Notes: generated by a model from the sequence alone, not told the origin. Counted from the stretch's first letter, positions 1 through 9,533 are shown. The stretch: DNA of 64,000 nt from Enterobacter hormaechei ATCC 49162 (GCF_001875655.1 NZ_MKEQ01000002.1:682001-746000), one strand, 5' to 3'. Translations and numbers: made by a program.

Positions 1-127
1 TCAGTACGGCAAGTGAACAGTTACGAAACAGTTGATAAAGGTCACTACTGGCAGTGCGTTTAAGCATGTCCACTTCCAGCTGCGACAACATATCCATAGA
101 GCCAAGCGGGCTAATATGTGTAATCAA
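1..127 (-). CDS. ppnN: PpnN nucleotide 5'-monophosphate nucleosidase, N-terminal fragment (cut by window edge)
   Basis: Only the first 42 codons are in the window. The reverse strand reads [16 protein letters not shown] and continues through [16 protein letters not shown], which I recognise as the N-terminus of E. coli PpnN (YgdH), the (p)ppGpp-responsive nucleosidase that cleaves purine monophosphates to free base and ribose 5-phosphate. The start is a TTG at 125-127 preceded by GGAGCTCAC, a good ribosome binding site, and this matches the E. coli start. It lies downstream of queF on the same strand, as in E. coli. The rest of the gene runs off the left edge, so nothing can be said about catalytic residues. 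The functional assignment is by family knowledge. Confidence 0.88.
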   Translation of the reverse strand, partial: MITHISPLGSMDMLSQLEVDMLKRTASSDLYQLFRNCSLAVL

Positions 128-192
128 GTGAGCTCCTTACGGGACGATTATCGTCTTTCCCTGTTGATTACAATAGCCCTGGCTTATGACGT

Positions 193-233
193 TTCACAAC
201 ACTTCGGGCGGAATACCGCCCGCATATTGTGAA
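193..233. repeat. Nested inverted repeat between queF and ppnN
   Basis: TTCACAA (193-199) pairs with TTGTGAA (227-233), and inside it CGGGCGG (205-211) pairs with CCGCCCG (216-222) around a 4-nt loop. It begins 10 nt after the queF stop codon, so it would fold in the queF transcript. No T-run follows on either strand, so it is not a classical intrinsic terminator. It may protect the queF 3' end or attenuate reading into ppnN; this is inference. Confidence 0.6.
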
Positions 234-243
234 AATATTTATC

Positions 244-1086
244 TTACTGGCGCACCAGCCGTCCGGTGGCAGGCACAAAATCGGTATTGGTGCGCCACGG
301 GTTAATGTCCAGGCCGCCGCGACGGGTATAGCGGGCGTAAACGCTCAGCTTTTCGGGCTGGCAGAAACGCTGGATGTCATTGAAGATGCGTTCCACGCAC
401 TGCTCGTGGAATTCGTTGTGATGACGGAAAGACACCAGGTAACGCAGCAGCTTTTCACGGTCAATTTTTGGGCCGCGATACTGAATTTGCACCGAGCCCC
501 AGTCCGGCTGATGAGTGATAAGGCAGTTGGATTTCAGCAGATGGCTGACCAGCGTCTCGTCGACCACTTTTCCGCCCGCCGCGTTTTCCAGGCAGTCAGT
601 GCTAAATTCATAGCTCTCCACTTCGATGTCCTGATCGTCGATGCAGGTGCCGTGGAAATGGGCGATGGGCTGTCCTTCCAGCTCATGCAGACGGTATAAC
701 GAGACGGTCACGTTCCCCTGCGCGCACGCGCTTAAATCACGCTCAAGCGTCTGTTGTACCTCGTCCCAGCTGTTAAATTTGGTCTGGTTAAAGCTGTTGA
801 GATAGAGCTTAAAGCTCTTGGATTCGACCAGATTTACGCTGGCGTAATCCAGCTCGACGTGGCCCACGGCCACCTGCGGCAGACCGCGCGCATTCAGCCA
901 GGAGAGTTCGTACAGCGTCCAGATGTCGCCGCCGACAAACGGCAGCGCGTCAGCGTGCAGGCCGAGCGGATCGCGGTTCAGACTGCGCGGCACGCCCTGC
1001 AACAGGCTTGCATCGTAGGTGTCGCGGTAATCGGTCGATTTACCCAGCGTTAAGCCCGTTAACGCCTGATGATTTTCGTAAGACAT
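244..1086 (-). CDS. queF: NADPH-dependent 7-cyano-7-deazaguanine (preQ0) reductase, long YqcD subfamily
   Basis: QueF reduces the nitrile of preQ0 to the aminomethyl group of preQ1, the last free-base step before insertion into tRNA by TGT in queuosine synthesis. The 280-residue protein matches the long two-domain enterobacterial form (E. coli 282). Visible signatures are the QueF motif ESKSFKLY at residues 88-95 (NADPH binding), the nucleophilic Cys188 in [13 protein letters not shown], and Asp195, the equivalents of E. coli Cys190 and Asp197. It is divergent from syd and transcribed toward ppnN. QueE and QueD of the same pathway lie about 22-28 kb away in this window. The ATG start is the only one that gives the family length. 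Confidence 0.95.
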   Translation of the reverse strand: MSYENHQALTGLTLGKSTDYRDTYDASLLQGVPRSLNRDPLGLHADALPFVGGDIWTLYELSWLNARGLPQVAVGHVELDYASVNLVESKSFKLYLNSFNQTKFNSWDEVQQTLERDLSACAQGNVTVSLYRLHELEGQPIAHFHGTCIDDQDIEVESYEFSTDCLENAAGGKVVDETLVSHLLKSNCLITHQPDWGSVQIQYRGPKIDREKLLRYLVSFRHHNEFHEQCVERIFNDIQRFCQPEKLSVYARYTRRGGLDINPWRTNTDFVPATGRLVRQ

Positions 1087-1155
1087 GTTTCATAGCCACT
1101 TTACAGGTACACTTATGGGCTGAGTTTATCCTGTCTTACAAGAAGAGAGAAATCG

Positions 1156-1701
1156 GTGGATATCGAAACTGCAAATGCCCTGACGTCCTTCACGACCCGC
1201 TACTGCGATGCCTGGCATGAAAAGCGGGGGACGTGGCCACAAAGTACTGATTTATATGGCGTGCCGTCACCGTGCATTATCGCTTCGCAGGATGATTACG
1301 TAATCTGGCAACCGAAACCGTTCACGGGCGAGCAGAATGTAAATGCGGTTGAACGCGCAATGGACATTGTGGTACAACCTGCGCTTCATGCATTTTATAC
1401 CACGCAGTTTGCCGGGGATATGACGGCATGTTTTGCACGACAGCCGCTGACGCTGCTGCAAACCTGGAGCGAAGACGATCTTCAACGCGTTCAGGAAAAC
1501 CTCATTGGTCACCTGGTCACGCAAAAACGCCTTAAGCTCTCTCCGACTCTCTTTATTGCGACGCTCGACAGTGAACTGGACGTCATTTCTGTCTGCAACC
1601 TGTCTGGTGAGGTCATTAAAGAGACGCTCGGCACCCGCAATCGCGACGTTCTCGCACCTTCACTTGCGGATTTCCTTACCCAACTTGAGCCGCTTCTGTA
1701 A
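1156..1701 (+). CDS. syd: SecY-interacting protein Syd
   Basis: Syd is a small acidic protein that binds the cytosolic face of the SecYEG translocon and is thought to act in quality control of SecY complexes. The product is 181 residues, the same as E. coli Syd, and carries the conserved blocks [32 protein letters not shown] and [10 protein letters not shown]. The start is GTG at 1156, which gives M-D-I-E-T-A-N-A and the family length; an in-frame ATG further upstream is not seen. It is divergent from queF (69 bp apart). Downstream lies the csrB control region rather than another gene. Assignment by recognised sequence. Confidence 0.95.
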   Translation: MDIETANALTSFTTRYCDAWHEKRGTWPQSTDLYGVPSPCIIASQDDYVIWQPKPFTGEQNVNAVERAMDIVVQPALHAFYTTQFAGDMTACFARQPLTLLQTWSEDDLQRVQENLIGHLVTQKRLKLSPTLFIATLDSELDVISVCNLSGEVIKETLGTRNRDVLAPSLADFLTQLEPLL

Positions 1702-1712
1702 TCCATTATGCT

Positions 1713-1746
1713 ACAGAGCGTGTGAGAGATCTCTTACACGCTCTGT
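1713..1746. promoter_or_regulatory. Long palindrome containing a UvrY/GacA-type binding site upstream of csrB
   Basis: A 34-bp inverted repeat with 17-bp arms and one mismatch. Its core at 1721-1738, TGTGAGAGATCTCTTACA, fits the GacA/UvrY consensus TGTAAG-N6-CTTACA except at one base. It is centred about 180 bp upstream of the predicted CsrB 5' end, close to the distance reported for UvrY binding at E. coli csrB. It also ends only about 12 bp after the syd stop codon, so it could serve as a syd 3' hairpin too. The 210 bp between syd and csrB hold this site and the csrB promoter and no gene. Direct observation for the repeat; UvrY binding is inferred. Confidence 0.8.
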
Positions 1747-1911
1747 GAGACATCACTGAAACAATTAGCATTGTCTTAGGAATTTCAGATTAATATTAAC
1801 TTCTCTTTCAATGGGTTAGTGTTTTTCTGAAAGAAGATCTCCCGTTTCGCCTGGCTTACATTGCTCACAAGGTGGGTTGTAAGACGAGGCAGAATAGCGG
1901 ATTCTATCTGT

Positions 1912-2275
1912 GTCGACAGGATGCCGACACGAGAAACGAACATCAGGATGATGACGTTTCTTACCAGGAACACGTCAGGACGACGCCGCAGGAAGGCTTC
2001 AGGATGAGGCAAAGAGGATCACGCAGGATGCGTAAGGGACACCTCCAGGAAGGAGAACGAGAGCCGGTCAGGATGGTCGGTGGGTCAGGATGGCCAGGAC
2101 GTTTCAGGATGAAACCTACACATCAGGATGATGTGAGCAGGATGCAAAAGGTAAAGGGATGACCGGGCCTTCGGGCATCAGGAAAAGTTGTCACGGATGA
2201 GCAGGGAGCACGTATTGTAGCTGGAATGCTGCGAAACGAACCGGGAGCACTGTTTTTACAGTGCTCCCTTTTTTT
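1912..2275 (+). ncRNA. csrB: CsrB small RNA, antagonist of the global regulator CsrA
   Basis: CsrB sequesters CsrA dimers through repeated GGA motifs exposed in hairpin loops. About 22 GGA motifs are present over 364 nt, many in the form CAGGATG or CAGGAAG, for example near 1917, 1943, 2069, 2125 and 2137. The 5' end GTCGACAGG and the 3' block GCTGGAATGCTGCGAAACG match E. coli CsrB as I remember it. A promoter candidate is TTGTAA (1878-1883) with TTCTAT (1902-1907), 18 bp apart. The RNA ends in a strong intrinsic terminator. It lies between syd and yqcC, as in E. coli. Its activating kinase BarA is encoded about 8 kb downstream. The exact 5' end is estimated by similarity. Confidence 0.95.
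2243..2275 (+). terminator. CsrB intrinsic terminator
   Basis: The stem GGGAGCACTG (2243-2252) pairs with CAGTGCTCCC (2259-2268) around a short loop of T and A, and is followed by a run of seven T. This is the 3' end of CsrB and it isolates the RNA from yqcC, which starts at 2334. Confidence 0.95.
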
Positions 2276-2333
2276 ATTTCTGTCTTCCGCAATGCTATGC
2301 TTCGCGCCATTCCGTTTTTCAGTTGAGGTATAT

Positions 2334-2663
2334 ATGTCGCATCACGATAGCGTTCGTGCGCAGTTGCACGCCATCGAAGCCCTTATGCGCCAGCATCAGC
2401 TGTGGCAGGATAACGCGCCGCAGCCAGAAGCGTTCGCCAGCACCCAACCGTTTTGTCTGGATACGCTGGCCCCGTTCGAGTGGCTCCAGTGGGTCTTAAT
2501 TCCGCGTATGCACGCGCTGCTGGAAGGTGGCCACGCGTTGCCCGCGTCTTTTGCCGTCTCTCCCTATTACGAAATGGCGCTGGAAGCGACCCATCCGGCG
2601 CGCGCGATGATGCTGGTGGAGCTGGAAAAGCTGGATGCGCTTTTCGCCGGTGACGATGCATGA
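2334..2663 (+). CDS. yqcC: YqcC family protein of unknown function
   Basis: A 109-residue acidic protein matching E. coli YqcC in length and in the blocks FEWLQWVLIPRMH and APYYEMAL-like (here SPYYEMALEATHPARA), followed by LEKLDALFAGDDA. The family (DUF446) has no established biochemical role. The reading frame stays open upstream to 2226, but that part runs through the CsrB terminator; the ATG at 2334 preceded by GAGG is the right start. The stop overlaps the truC start (ATGA at 2660-2663), so the two are translationally coupled and YqcC may support tRNA modification or simply share its expression. That link is inference. Confidence 0.92.
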   Translation: MSHHDSVRAQLHAIEALMRQHQLWQDNAPQPEAFASTQPFCLDTLAPFEWLQWVLIPRMHALLEGGHALPASFAVSPYYEMALEATHPARAMMLVELEKLDALFAGDDA

Positions 2664-3445
2664 CGCTTGAGATCCTTTATCAGGATGAGTGGTTAGTGGC
2701 GGTGAATAAACCGTCCGGCTGGCTGGTGCACCGAAGCTGGCTCGATCGCGATGAGAAAGTGGTGGTCATGCAGACCGTGCGCGATCAAATCGGTCAGCAC
2801 GTCTTTACCGCCCACCGTCTGGATCGGCCCACCTCCGGCGTTCTGCTGATGGGGCTTTCCAGTGAGGCCGGGCGCCTGCTGGCGCAGCAGTTTGAACAGC
2901 ACCAGATCCAGAAACGCTATCACGCCATTGTGCGTGGATGGCTGACAGACGCCGCCACGCTTGATTATCCCCTGGTGGAGGAGCTGGATAAAATTGCCGA
3001 TAAATTTGCCCGCGAAGATAAAGGCCCGCAGCCTGCGGTAACCGACTATCGCGGTATGGCGACCACAGAACTGCCGGTGGCGACCAGCAAATTCCCGACC
3101 ACGCGATACAGTCTGGTTGAGCTTTTGCCCAAAACCGGACGCAAGCACCAGCTTCGCCGTCACCTTGCGCACCTGCGCCACCCGATTATCGGCGACAGTA
3201 AGCATGGCGATTTGCGCCAGAACCGCAGCGCGGCAGCGCATTTTGGCTGCAACCGGCTGATGCTGCACGCCAGCGAGCTGACCCTGACGCACCCGTTTAC
3301 CGGCGAACCGCTGATGATCCGCGCGGGGCTGGATGAGGTCTGGATGCAGGCGCTGTCACAGTTTGGCTGGCTGGGACAACTCCCCGAAAATGAAAGGGTT
3401 GAGTTTGCCGCAGGCAACGTTCAGGATGAACAGCAAACGCAATAA
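2660..3445 (+). CDS. truC: tRNA pseudouridine(65) synthase TruC
   Basis: TruC isomerises uridine 65 of several tRNAs to pseudouridine. It belongs to the RluA family of synthases; the catalytic aspartate sits in the motif HRLDRPTSGVLL, Asp55 here. The second family block KRYHAIVRGW and the third KTGRKHQLRRHLAHLRHPIIGD are complete. Length is 261 residues (E. coli TruC about 260). The start codon overlaps the yqcC stop (ATGA), and yqcA follows 15 nt after the stop, so yqcC-truC-yqcA look like one operon. Nothing unusual is seen. Confidence 0.95.
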   Translation: MTLEILYQDEWLVAVNKPSGWLVHRSWLDRDEKVVVMQTVRDQIGQHVFTAHRLDRPTSGVLLMGLSSEAGRLLAQQFEQHQIQKRYHAIVRGWLTDAATLDYPLVEELDKIADKFAREDKGPQPAVTDYRGMATTELPVATSKFPTTRYSLVELLPKTGRKHQLRRHLAHLRHPIIGDSKHGDLRQNRSAAAHFGCNRLMLHASELTLTHPFTGEPLMIRAGLDEVWMQALSQFGWLGQLPENERVEFAAGNVQDEQQTQ

Positions 3446-3460
3446 TGACGGGAGCAAAGC

Positions 3461-3910
3461 ATGGCTGAAGTAGGCATTTTTGTCGGCACGATGTACGGCA
3501 ACTCGCTGCTGGTGGCGGAGGAGGCGGAAGCAATCCTCGTAAATCAGGGCCATAAAGCAACGGTGTATGAAGACCCGGAGCTGGCAGACTGGGAAAAATA
3601 TAAAGATAAATACATTCTGGTGGTGACCTCCACCACCGGGCAGGGCGATCTTCCGGACAGCATTGCCCCGCTTTTCCAGGGCATTAAAGACCAGCTTGGC
3701 TATCAGCCAGATGTTCACTACGGCATCATTGCCCTCGGTGATAGCTCTTACGCTAACTTCTGCGGCGGCGGTAAGCAGTTCGACGCGCTGTTGCAGGAGC
3801 AGAGCGCCCAGCGCGTCGGGGAGATGTTGCTGATTGATGCGGGCGAGCACCCGGAGCCAGAAAGCGAGTCGAACCCGTGGGTGGAGAACTGGGCCACACT
3901 TCTCAAATAA
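3461..3910 (+). CDS. yqcA: YqcA, flavodoxin-like FMN protein
   Basis: A 149-residue short-chain flavodoxin. The phosphate-binding loop of FMN is seen near the N-terminus ([13 protein letters not shown], residues about 8-20), with the later loops [11 protein letters not shown] (about 56-66) and [13 protein letters not shown] (about 92-104) that hold the isoalloxazine ring. The family also includes MioC. Its redox partner is not established; flavodoxins of this type carry single electrons to diverse reductive enzymes. It is preceded by GGAG and lies 15 nt after truC in the same operon. A REP pair follows the stop. Confidence 0.92.
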   Translation: MAEVGIFVGTMYGNSLLVAEEAEAILVNQGHKATVYEDPELADWEKYKDKYILVVTSTTGQGDLPDSIAPLFQGIKDQLGYQPDVHYGIIALGDSSYANFCGGGKQFDALLQEQSAQRVGEMLLIDAGEHPEPESESNPWVENWATLLK

Positions 3911-3916
3911 CATTCT

Positions 3917-3986
3917 GCCCGGCGGCGCTTCGCTTGCGCGGGCCTACGGGTCTTTCAGGCCGGGTAAGGCGAAGCCGCCACCCGGC
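3917..3986. repeat. REP pair (BIME) between yqcA and gudP
   Basis: Two imperfect GC-rich palindromes in opposite orientation: GCCCGGCGGCGCTTCGCTTG onward (3917-3943), and one starting GGCCGGGTAAGGCGAAGCCG (3958-3986). Both carry the REP core seen at four other places in this window. The remaining 258 bp up to gudP hold no gene I can support. They are AT-richer and presumably contain the gudP promoter; a TATAAA at 4133-4138 could be a -10 element. I could not place a confident regulator site. Confidence 0.85.
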
Positions 3987-4244
3987 ATCGAAACCGCACT
4001 AAATCCTCAATTCCGTGAAGTATCTTCCACCACTTTGGGCTTATGCCCCAAACCACGTTCCCCACACCCTTCAATGTTGTGTTCCTGCACGGTGAGAGAA
4101 CCTGTCACTCCTTCATATACTTTTCCCGTCACTATAAAACGGCTTCTGGCCGTACCAAAACCAAACACAAATCTCTCATTCTGATTACCCTACAGGTGCT
4201 GTACAGAATGAACCAGGCGAAAGCTATGTTTCAGGAGTGCCACA

Positions 4245-5600
4245 ATGAGTACATTAAGCCACGCGGCGAGCAGCGCTGAGAAGCGCACCAACGCTCGCTA
4301 CTGGATAGTGGTGATGCTGTTTATCGTCACCTCTTTCAACTACGGCGACCGCGCCACGTTGTCCATTGCCGGCTCTGAGATGGCAAAGGACATCGGACTT
4401 GACCCGGTGGGTATGGGTTATGTTTTCTCCGCATTTTCATGGGCCTACGTAATCGGCCAAATCCCTGGCGGCTGGCTGCTGGACCGCTTTGGTTCAAAAC
4501 GGGTCTATTTCTGGTCCATTTTTATCTGGTCGATGTTTACCCTCTTACAGGGCTTCGTGGATATCTTCAGCGGCTTCGGCATCATCATTGCTCTCTTTAC
4601 CCTCCGCTTCCTGGTGGGCTTAGCGGAAGCGCCATCCTTCCCTGGCAACAGCCGCATTGTGGCCGCCTGGTTCCCGGCGCAGGAGAGGGGAACGGCGGTC
4701 GCGATCTTTAACTCGGCGCAGTACTTTGCGACGGTGATTTTCGCACCCATCATGGGCTGGCTGACGCACGAAGTGGGCTGGTCACACGTCTTCTTCTTCA
4801 TGGGTGGGCTGGGGATCGTCATCAGCTTCATCTGGCTGAAAGTGATCCACGAACCAAACCAGCATCCGGGCGTGAACAAGAAAGAGCTGGACTACATTGC
4901 TGAAGGTGGGGCGCTGATCAACATGGATCAGAAAACCCAGAAAGTAAAAGTCCCGTTCAGCCAGAAATGGGCGCAGATCAAACAGCTCGTTGGCACACGG
5001 ATGATGATCGGTATCTATCTCGGCCAGTACTGCATCAACGCCTTAACCTACTTCTTCATCACCTGGTTCCCGGTTTACCTAGTGCAGGCGCGTGGGATGT
5101 CGATTCTGAAGGCGGGGTTTGTCGCCTCCGTGCCGGCCATCTGCGGCTTCGTGGGCGGGGTGCTTGGCGGGGTCATCTCCGACTGGCTGATGCGTCGTAC
5201 CGGTTCGCTGAATATCGCGCGTAAAACGCCAATCGTGCTCGGCATGCTGCTCTCCATGACCATGGTGTTCTGTAACTACGTCAACGCGGAGTGGATGATT
5301 ATCGGTTTCATGGCGATGGCCTTCTTCGGTAAAGGCATTGGCGCGCTGGGCTGGGCAGTCATGGCGGATACCGCGCCGAAAGAGATCAGCGGTCTGAGCG
5401 GCGGTCTGTTCAACATGTTTGGCAACATTTCCGGCATTGTCACGCCAATCGCTATCGGTTACATCGTCGGCACCACCGGCTCCTTCAATGGTGCGCTGAT
5501 TTATGTAGGCGTCCATGCGCTGGTGGCGGTACTCAGTTACCTGGTGCTGGTGGGTGACATCAAACGTATCGAACTGAAACCTGTTGTGGAGCGCGGATGA
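4245..5600 (+). CDS. gudP: D-glucarate/D-galactarate MFS transporter GudP
   Basis: An inner-membrane permease of the anion:cation symporter (ACS) family of the major facilitator superfamily that imports D-glucarate (and probably galactarate) with protons. It has 451 residues (E. coli 450) and about 12 hydrophobic segments. The family block after TM2, [10 protein letters not shown] (residues about 79-88), and the N-terminal [12 protein letters not shown] are visible. The ATG at 4245 is preceded by AGGAG. It is the first gene of gudP-gudX-gudD: its stop codon (5598-5600) overlaps the start of gudX. In E. coli this operon is activated by CdaR (SdaR), which is not in the window. Confidence 0.95.
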   Translation: MSTLSHAASSAEKRTNARYWIVVMLFIVTSFNYGDRATLSIAGSEMAKDIGLDPVGMGYVFSAFSWAYVIGQIPGGWLLDRFGSKRVYFWSIFIWSMFTLLQGFVDIFSGFGIIIALFTLRFLVGLAEAPSFPGNSRIVAAWFPAQERGTAVAIFNSAQYFATVIFAPIMGWLTHEVGWSHVFFFMGGLGIVISFIWLKVIHEPNQHPGVNKKELDYIAEGGALINMDQKTQKVKVPFSQKWAQIKQLVGTRMMIGIYLGQYCINALTYFFITWFPVYLVQARGMSILKAGFVASVPAICGFVGGVLGGVISDWLMRRTGSLNIARKTPIVLGMLLSMTMVFCNYVNAEWMIIGFMAMAFFGKGIGALGWAVMADTAPKEISGLSGGLFNMFGNISGIVTPIAIGYIVGTTGSFNGALIYVGVHALVAVLSYLVLVGDIKRIELKPVVERG

Positions 5601-6940
5601 TGACGACGCAATCAAGCCCGATCGTGACGGAGATGAAGGTCATCCCGGTTGCGGGGCAGGATAGCATGCTGCTCAACATTGGTGGCGCGCATAATGCCTG
5701 GTTTACCCGCAACATCGTGGTACTGACCGACAGCGCAGGGAATACAGGCGTCGGGGAAGCGCCTGGCGGAGAGGTGATTTACCAGACGCTGGTCGACGCC
5801 ATCCCGCAGGTGGTTGGGCAGGAAGTGGCCCGCCTGAACAAAGTGGTTCAGCGAGTACATAAGGGCAACCAGTCGGCGGATTTTGATACCTTCGGAAAAG
5901 GCGCCTGGACCTTTGAACTGCGCGTTAACGCGGTGGCAGCGCTGGAGGCGGCTCTCCTCGATTTACTCGGCAAGGCGCTGAACGTGCCGGTCTGCGAACT
6001 GCTGGGGCCGGGCAAACAGCGTGATGCGGTAACGGTGCTGGGCTATCTGTTCTATGTTGGCGACCGGACTAAAACCGATCTGCCGTATCTGGAACGTTCA
6101 CCGGGCAGCCATGAGTGGTATCACCTGCGTCATCAGGAGGCGCTCTCTGGCGAGGCGGTGGTGCGTCTGGCAGAGGCGGCGCAGGATCGCTACGGCTTTA
6201 AAGACTTCAAGCTGAAAGGCGGCGTTCTGCCAGGCGAGCAGGAGATTGACAGCGTGCGCGCGTTGAAAAAACGCTTCCCGGAGGCGCGCATCACCGTCGA
6301 TCCGAACGGCGCATGGCTGCTGGATGAAGCTATCACGCTGTGCAAAGGGCTGGGCGATGTGCTGACCTACGCGGAAGATCCGTGCGGCGCAGAGCAGGGC
6401 TTCTCGGGCCGGGAGGTGATGGCGGAGTTCCGCCGCGCCACCGGGCTGCCGGTCGCAACCAACATGATCGCCACCAACTGGCGTGAAATGGGCCATGCGG
6501 TAATGCTGAATGCGGTGGACATTCCGCTGGCGGACCCGCACTTCTGGACCCTTTCCGGCGCGGTGCGCGTGGCGCAGCTGTGCGATGAGTTTGGCCTGAC
6601 CTGGGGCTGCCACTCCAATAACCATTTTGACATTTCGCTGGCGATGTTTACCCACGTTGGCGCAGCGGCGCCGGGCAACCCGACCGCCATCGATACGCAC
6701 TGGATCTGGCAGGAAGGCGAAGCGCGCCTGACCAAAAATCCACTTGAAATCAAAAACGGCAAAATTGCCGTACCGGATGCGCCGGGGCTGGGCGTGGAGC
6801 TTGACTGGGATCAGATCCACAAGGCGCATGAAGCGTATAAAAAACTGCCGGGCGGCGCGCGCAACGACGCAGGCCCGATGCAGTACCTTATCCCCGGCTG
6901 GACATTTGACCGTAAGCGCCCTGTATTTGGACGTCACTGA
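5600..6940 (+). CDS. gudX: Glucarate dehydratase-related protein GudX
   Basis: An enolase-superfamily protein of 446 residues, paralogous to the adjacent GudD. All positions that form the glucarate dehydratase active site appear to be kept: the KxK pair Lys204/Lys206 (DFKLKGG), metal ligands Asp234, Glu265 and Asn288, His338 (GCHSNNH) and Asp365 (AIDTHW). In E. coli GudX is reported as a weak glucarate dehydratase that may partner GudD. Two ATG codons overlap the gudP stop (5597 and 5600); the second gives the E. coli length and start, with GGAG at good spacing. Differences from GudD are mainly in the N-terminal capping domain (around residues 85-110). Confidence 0.92.
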   Translation: MTTQSSPIVTEMKVIPVAGQDSMLLNIGGAHNAWFTRNIVVLTDSAGNTGVGEAPGGEVIYQTLVDAIPQVVGQEVARLNKVVQRVHKGNQSADFDTFGKGAWTFELRVNAVAALEAALLDLLGKALNVPVCELLGPGKQRDAVTVLGYLFYVGDRTKTDLPYLERSPGSHEWYHLRHQEALSGEAVVRLAEAAQDRYGFKDFKLKGGVLPGEQEIDSVRALKKRFPEARITVDPNGAWLLDEAITLCKGLGDVLTYAEDPCGAEQGFSGREVMAEFRRATGLPVATNMIATNWREMGHAVMLNAVDIPLADPHFWTLSGAVRVAQLCDEFGLTWGCHSNNHFDISLAMFTHVGAAAPGNPTAIDTHWIWQEGEARLTKNPLEIKNGKIAVPDAPGLGVELDWDQIHKAHEAYKKLPGGARNDAGPMQYLIPGWTFDRKRPVFGRH

Positions 6941-6955
6941 TAAAAGGATCGAACG

Positions 6956-8293
6956 ATGAGCACATTTTCTACCCCTGTAGTCACCTCCATGCAGATCATT
7001 CCTGTCGCGGGGCATGACAGCATGCTGATGAACCTGAGCGGCGCCCATGCGCCGTTCTTCACCCGTAATATCGTGGTGATCAAGGACAACTCAGGGCATA
7101 CCGGTGTCGGTGAAATCCCGGGTGGGGAGAAGATCCGTAAAACGCTGGAGGACGCCATTCCGCTGGTGGTGGGTAAAACGCTGGGCGAGTACAAAAATGT
7201 GCTGACAAGCGTGCGTACTACCTTTGCCGATCGTGATGCGGGCGGTCGTGGCCTGCAAACGTTTGATCTGCGCACCACTATCCACGTGGTCACGGGCATT
7301 GAAGCCGCGATGCTGGATCTGTTAGGCCAGCATCTGGGCGTCAATGTCGCCTCCCTGCTGGGAGACGGTCAACAGCGCAGCGAAGTGGAAATGCTCGGCT
7401 ACCTGTTCTTTATCGGCAACCGCAAACTCACCCCGCTGCCGTACCAGAGCCAGCCGGACGAAAAATGCGACTGGTATCGTGTGCGTCACGATGAAGCGAT
7501 GACCCCGGACGCGGTGGTGCGCCTGGCGGAAGCCGCGTATGAAAAATATGGCTTTAATGACTTCAAGCTGAAAGGCGGTGTGCTGGCGGGTGAAGAAGAG
7601 GCAGAGGCGATCGCCGCGCTGGCGAAGCGCTTCCCGCAGGCGCGCGTCACGCTGGATCCGAACGGTGCCTGGTCGCTTGATGAGGCGATCAAAATCGGTA
7701 AGCAGCTTAAAGGCGTGCTGGCCTACGCGGAAGATCCGTGCGGTGCAGAGCAGGGCTTCTCCGGCCGGGAAGTGATGGCGGAGTTCCGTCGCGCCACCGG
7801 TCTGCCGACCGCCACGAACATGATCGCGACCGACTGGCGTCAGATGGGGCATACGCTCTCGCTGCAATCGGTGGATATCCCGCTGGCAGACCCGCACTTC
7901 TGGACGATGCAAGGCTCGGTTCGCGTGGCGCAGATGTGTCATGAGTTTGGCCTGACCTGGGGCTCGCACTCCAATAACCACTTCGATATCTCGCTGGCGA
8001 TGTTCACCCATGTGGCGGCTGCTGCGCCGGGCAACATTACCGCCATCGACACCCACTGGATCTGGCAGGAGGGCAACCAGCGCCTGACCAAACAGCCGTT
8101 TGAAATCAAAGGCGGCATGGTGCAGGTGCCTGCCACGCCGGGTCTGGGTGTTGAGCTGGATATGGATCAGGTCATGAAAGCGCACGAGCTGTATCAGAAA
8201 CACGGTCTGGGTGCGCGTGATGACGCCCTGGCGATGCAATACCTGATCCCAGAGTGGACATTCGACAATAAACGTCCGTGCATGGTACGATAA
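6956..8293 (+). CDS. gudD: D-glucarate dehydratase GudD
   Basis: Dehydrates D-glucarate (and L-idarate) to 5-keto-4-deoxy-D-glucarate, the first catabolic step after uptake by GudP. Enolase superfamily, mandelate racemase subgroup. Residues visible: Lys204 and Lys206 (FKLKGG), Asp234 (LDPNGAW), Glu265 (CGAEQ), Asn288 (TNMIATDW), His338 (GSHSNNH) and Asp365 (IDTHWIW), one less than the E. coli numbering because the protein is 445 rather than 446 residues. It starts 15 nt after gudX behind AAAGGA. The product is normally split by GarL and reduced by GarR (both outside the window), then phosphorylated by glycerate kinase, encoded next. Confidence 0.96.
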   Translation: MSTFSTPVVTSMQIIPVAGHDSMLMNLSGAHAPFFTRNIVVIKDNSGHTGVGEIPGGEKIRKTLEDAIPLVVGKTLGEYKNVLTSVRTTFADRDAGGRGLQTFDLRTTIHVVTGIEAAMLDLLGQHLGVNVASLLGDGQQRSEVEMLGYLFFIGNRKLTPLPYQSQPDEKCDWYRVRHDEAMTPDAVVRLAEAAYEKYGFNDFKLKGGVLAGEEEAEAIAALAKRFPQARVTLDPNGAWSLDEAIKIGKQLKGVLAYAEDPCGAEQGFSGREVMAEFRRATGLPTATNMIATDWRQMGHTLSLQSVDIPLADPHFWTMQGSVRVAQMCHEFGLTWGSHSNNHFDISLAMFTHVAAAAPGNITAIDTHWIWQEGNQRLTKQPFEIKGGMVQVPATPGLGVELDMDQVMKAHELYQKHGLGARDDALAMQYLIPEWTFDNKRPCMVR

Positions 8294-8370
8294 GCGCATT
8301 GGGACCGCTCCCACGAGTGGTCCCTTACGTGGTGTATGCTTAACGTAACTAACATGCGTAAGGATGGCTT

Positions 8371-9516
8371 ATGAAAATTGTTATCGCTCCGGACTCGTAT
8401 AAGGAAAGCTTGAGCGCGCTGGAGGTAGCGACAGCGATAGAGGTCGGTTTTCGCGACATTTTCCCGTCAGCGGACTATGTTAAATTACCGGTTGCCGATG
8501 GTGGCGAAGGGACGGTGGAAGCAATGGTAGCCGCCACGCATGGGCGTCTTGTCCATGTTCCCGTTACCGGGCCTTTGGGTGAACGCGTGGAAGGGTTTTT
8601 CGGGTTATCCGGAGACGGGAAAAGCGCCTTTATCGAGATGGCGGCAGCGAGCGGTCTGGAGCTTGTTGCTCCCGCAAAGCGTAATCCGTTAATCACCACC
8701 TCGTGGGGGACCGGAGAACTCATCCGTCATGCGCTGGATGCAGGCGTTAAGCATATCATTATTGGTATTGGAGGCAGCGCGACCAATGACGGTGGCGCAG
8801 GCATGGTGCAGGCGCTGGGCGTAAAACTGCTTGATGCGAAAGCGCAGCCCGTTGGGCCGGGCGGCGGCGAACTAGCAGGTCTTGCGCATATCGATCTTAG
8901 CGGGCTGGATAAGCGACTGGCAGACTGTCGAATTGAAGTGGCCTGCGATGTGACCAATCCCCTGATCGGTGAGACTGGCGCTTCTGCGGTATTCGGTCCG
9001 CAGAAAGGGGCGACGCCGGAGATGGTCAGAACGCTGGACGACGCGCTTGCGCATTATGCAAAAATTATCGCCCGGGATCTGGATATTAACGTCTTAAACC
9101 TGGCGGGCGGCGGTGCGGCTGGCGGCATGGGGGCGGCGCTGTATGCATTTTGCGGCGCACAGCTCCGTCAGGGAATTGAAATTGTCACCGATGCCCTGCA
9201 TCTCGATGAACAGGTCGCAGACGCCGATCTGGTGATCACGGGCGAAGGGCGTATTGACAGCCAGACGATCCACGGCAAGGTGCCCGTTGGCGTAGCGAGA
9301 GTCGCGAAACGCTATAACAAACCGGTTATCGGCATTGCCGGCAGCCTGACGGCGGATGTTGGCGTGGTGCATGAGCACGGACTGGATGCCGTATTCAGTG
9401 TGATTTACACCATCTGCTCGCTGGAAGATGCGCTGGAAAATGCGCAACAGAATGTGCAGATGGCTGCAAGGAATATTGCGGCGGTGATAAAGATGGGGCA
9501 GGGGATGTCCCGTTAA
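8371..9516 (+). CDS. garK: Glycerate 2-kinase (GarK type)
   Basis: Phosphorylates D-glycerate to 2-phosphoglycerate, closing the glucarate/galactarate route into glycolysis. Length 381 residues, the same as E. coli GarK. Class I glycerate kinase signatures are visible: N-terminal [23 protein letters not shown] (about residues 41-53), [20 protein letters not shown] (about 131-150) and [15 protein letters not shown] (about 289-303). The ATG follows AAGGATGGCTT. In E. coli K-12 garK sits in the garPLRK operon; here it follows gudD by 77 bp, a span with a short GGGACC/GGTCCC hairpin lacking a T-run, so read-through from the gud operon is plausible. GlxK is a paralogue with the same activity, so the symbol is less certain than the function. 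Confidence 0.88.
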   Translation: MKIVIAPDSYKESLSALEVATAIEVGFRDIFPSADYVKLPVADGGEGTVEAMVAATHGRLVHVPVTGPLGERVEGFFGLSGDGKSAFIEMAAASGLELVAPAKRNPLITTSWGTGELIRHALDAGVKHIIIGIGGSATNDGGAGMVQALGVKLLDAKAQPVGPGGGELAGLAHIDLSGLDKRLADCRIEVACDVTNPLIGETGASAVFGPQKGATPEMVRTLDDALAHYAKIIARDLDINVLNLAGGGAAGGMGAALYAFCGAQLRQGIEIVTDALHLDEQVADADLVITGEGRIDSQTIHGKVPVGVARVAKRYNKPVIGIAGSLTADVGVVHEHGLDAVFSVIYTICSLEDALENAQQNVQMAARNIAAVIKMGQGMSR

Positions 9517-9533
9517 CGTTCGTGCTCCTGTAG

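Noticed and set aside
32..232. A 66-codon plus-strand frame at the left edge
   Set aside because: It is antisense to the ppnN start and runs through the hairpin; no similarity and no ribosome site.
1917..2145. Repeated CAGGATG units looking like a small direct-repeat array
   Set aside because: They are the CsrA-binding GGA motifs of CsrB; spacing is irregular and there are no spacers as in CRISPR.
1872..2162. A 96-codon open frame inside csrB
   Set aside because: It is rich in repeats translated from CAGGATG motifs and lies wholly within the recognised CsrB RNA; no ribosome site.
6098..8314. Long minus-strand open frames (up to 330 codons) across gudX and gudD
   Set aside because: Arginine/histidine-rich shadow frames of GC-rich coding sequence; gudX and gudD on the plus strand are unambiguous.
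8294..8330. GGGACC...GGTCCC hairpin after gudD as a terminator
   Set aside because: The stem is short, the loop long, and there is no T-run, so it is not listed as a terminator.
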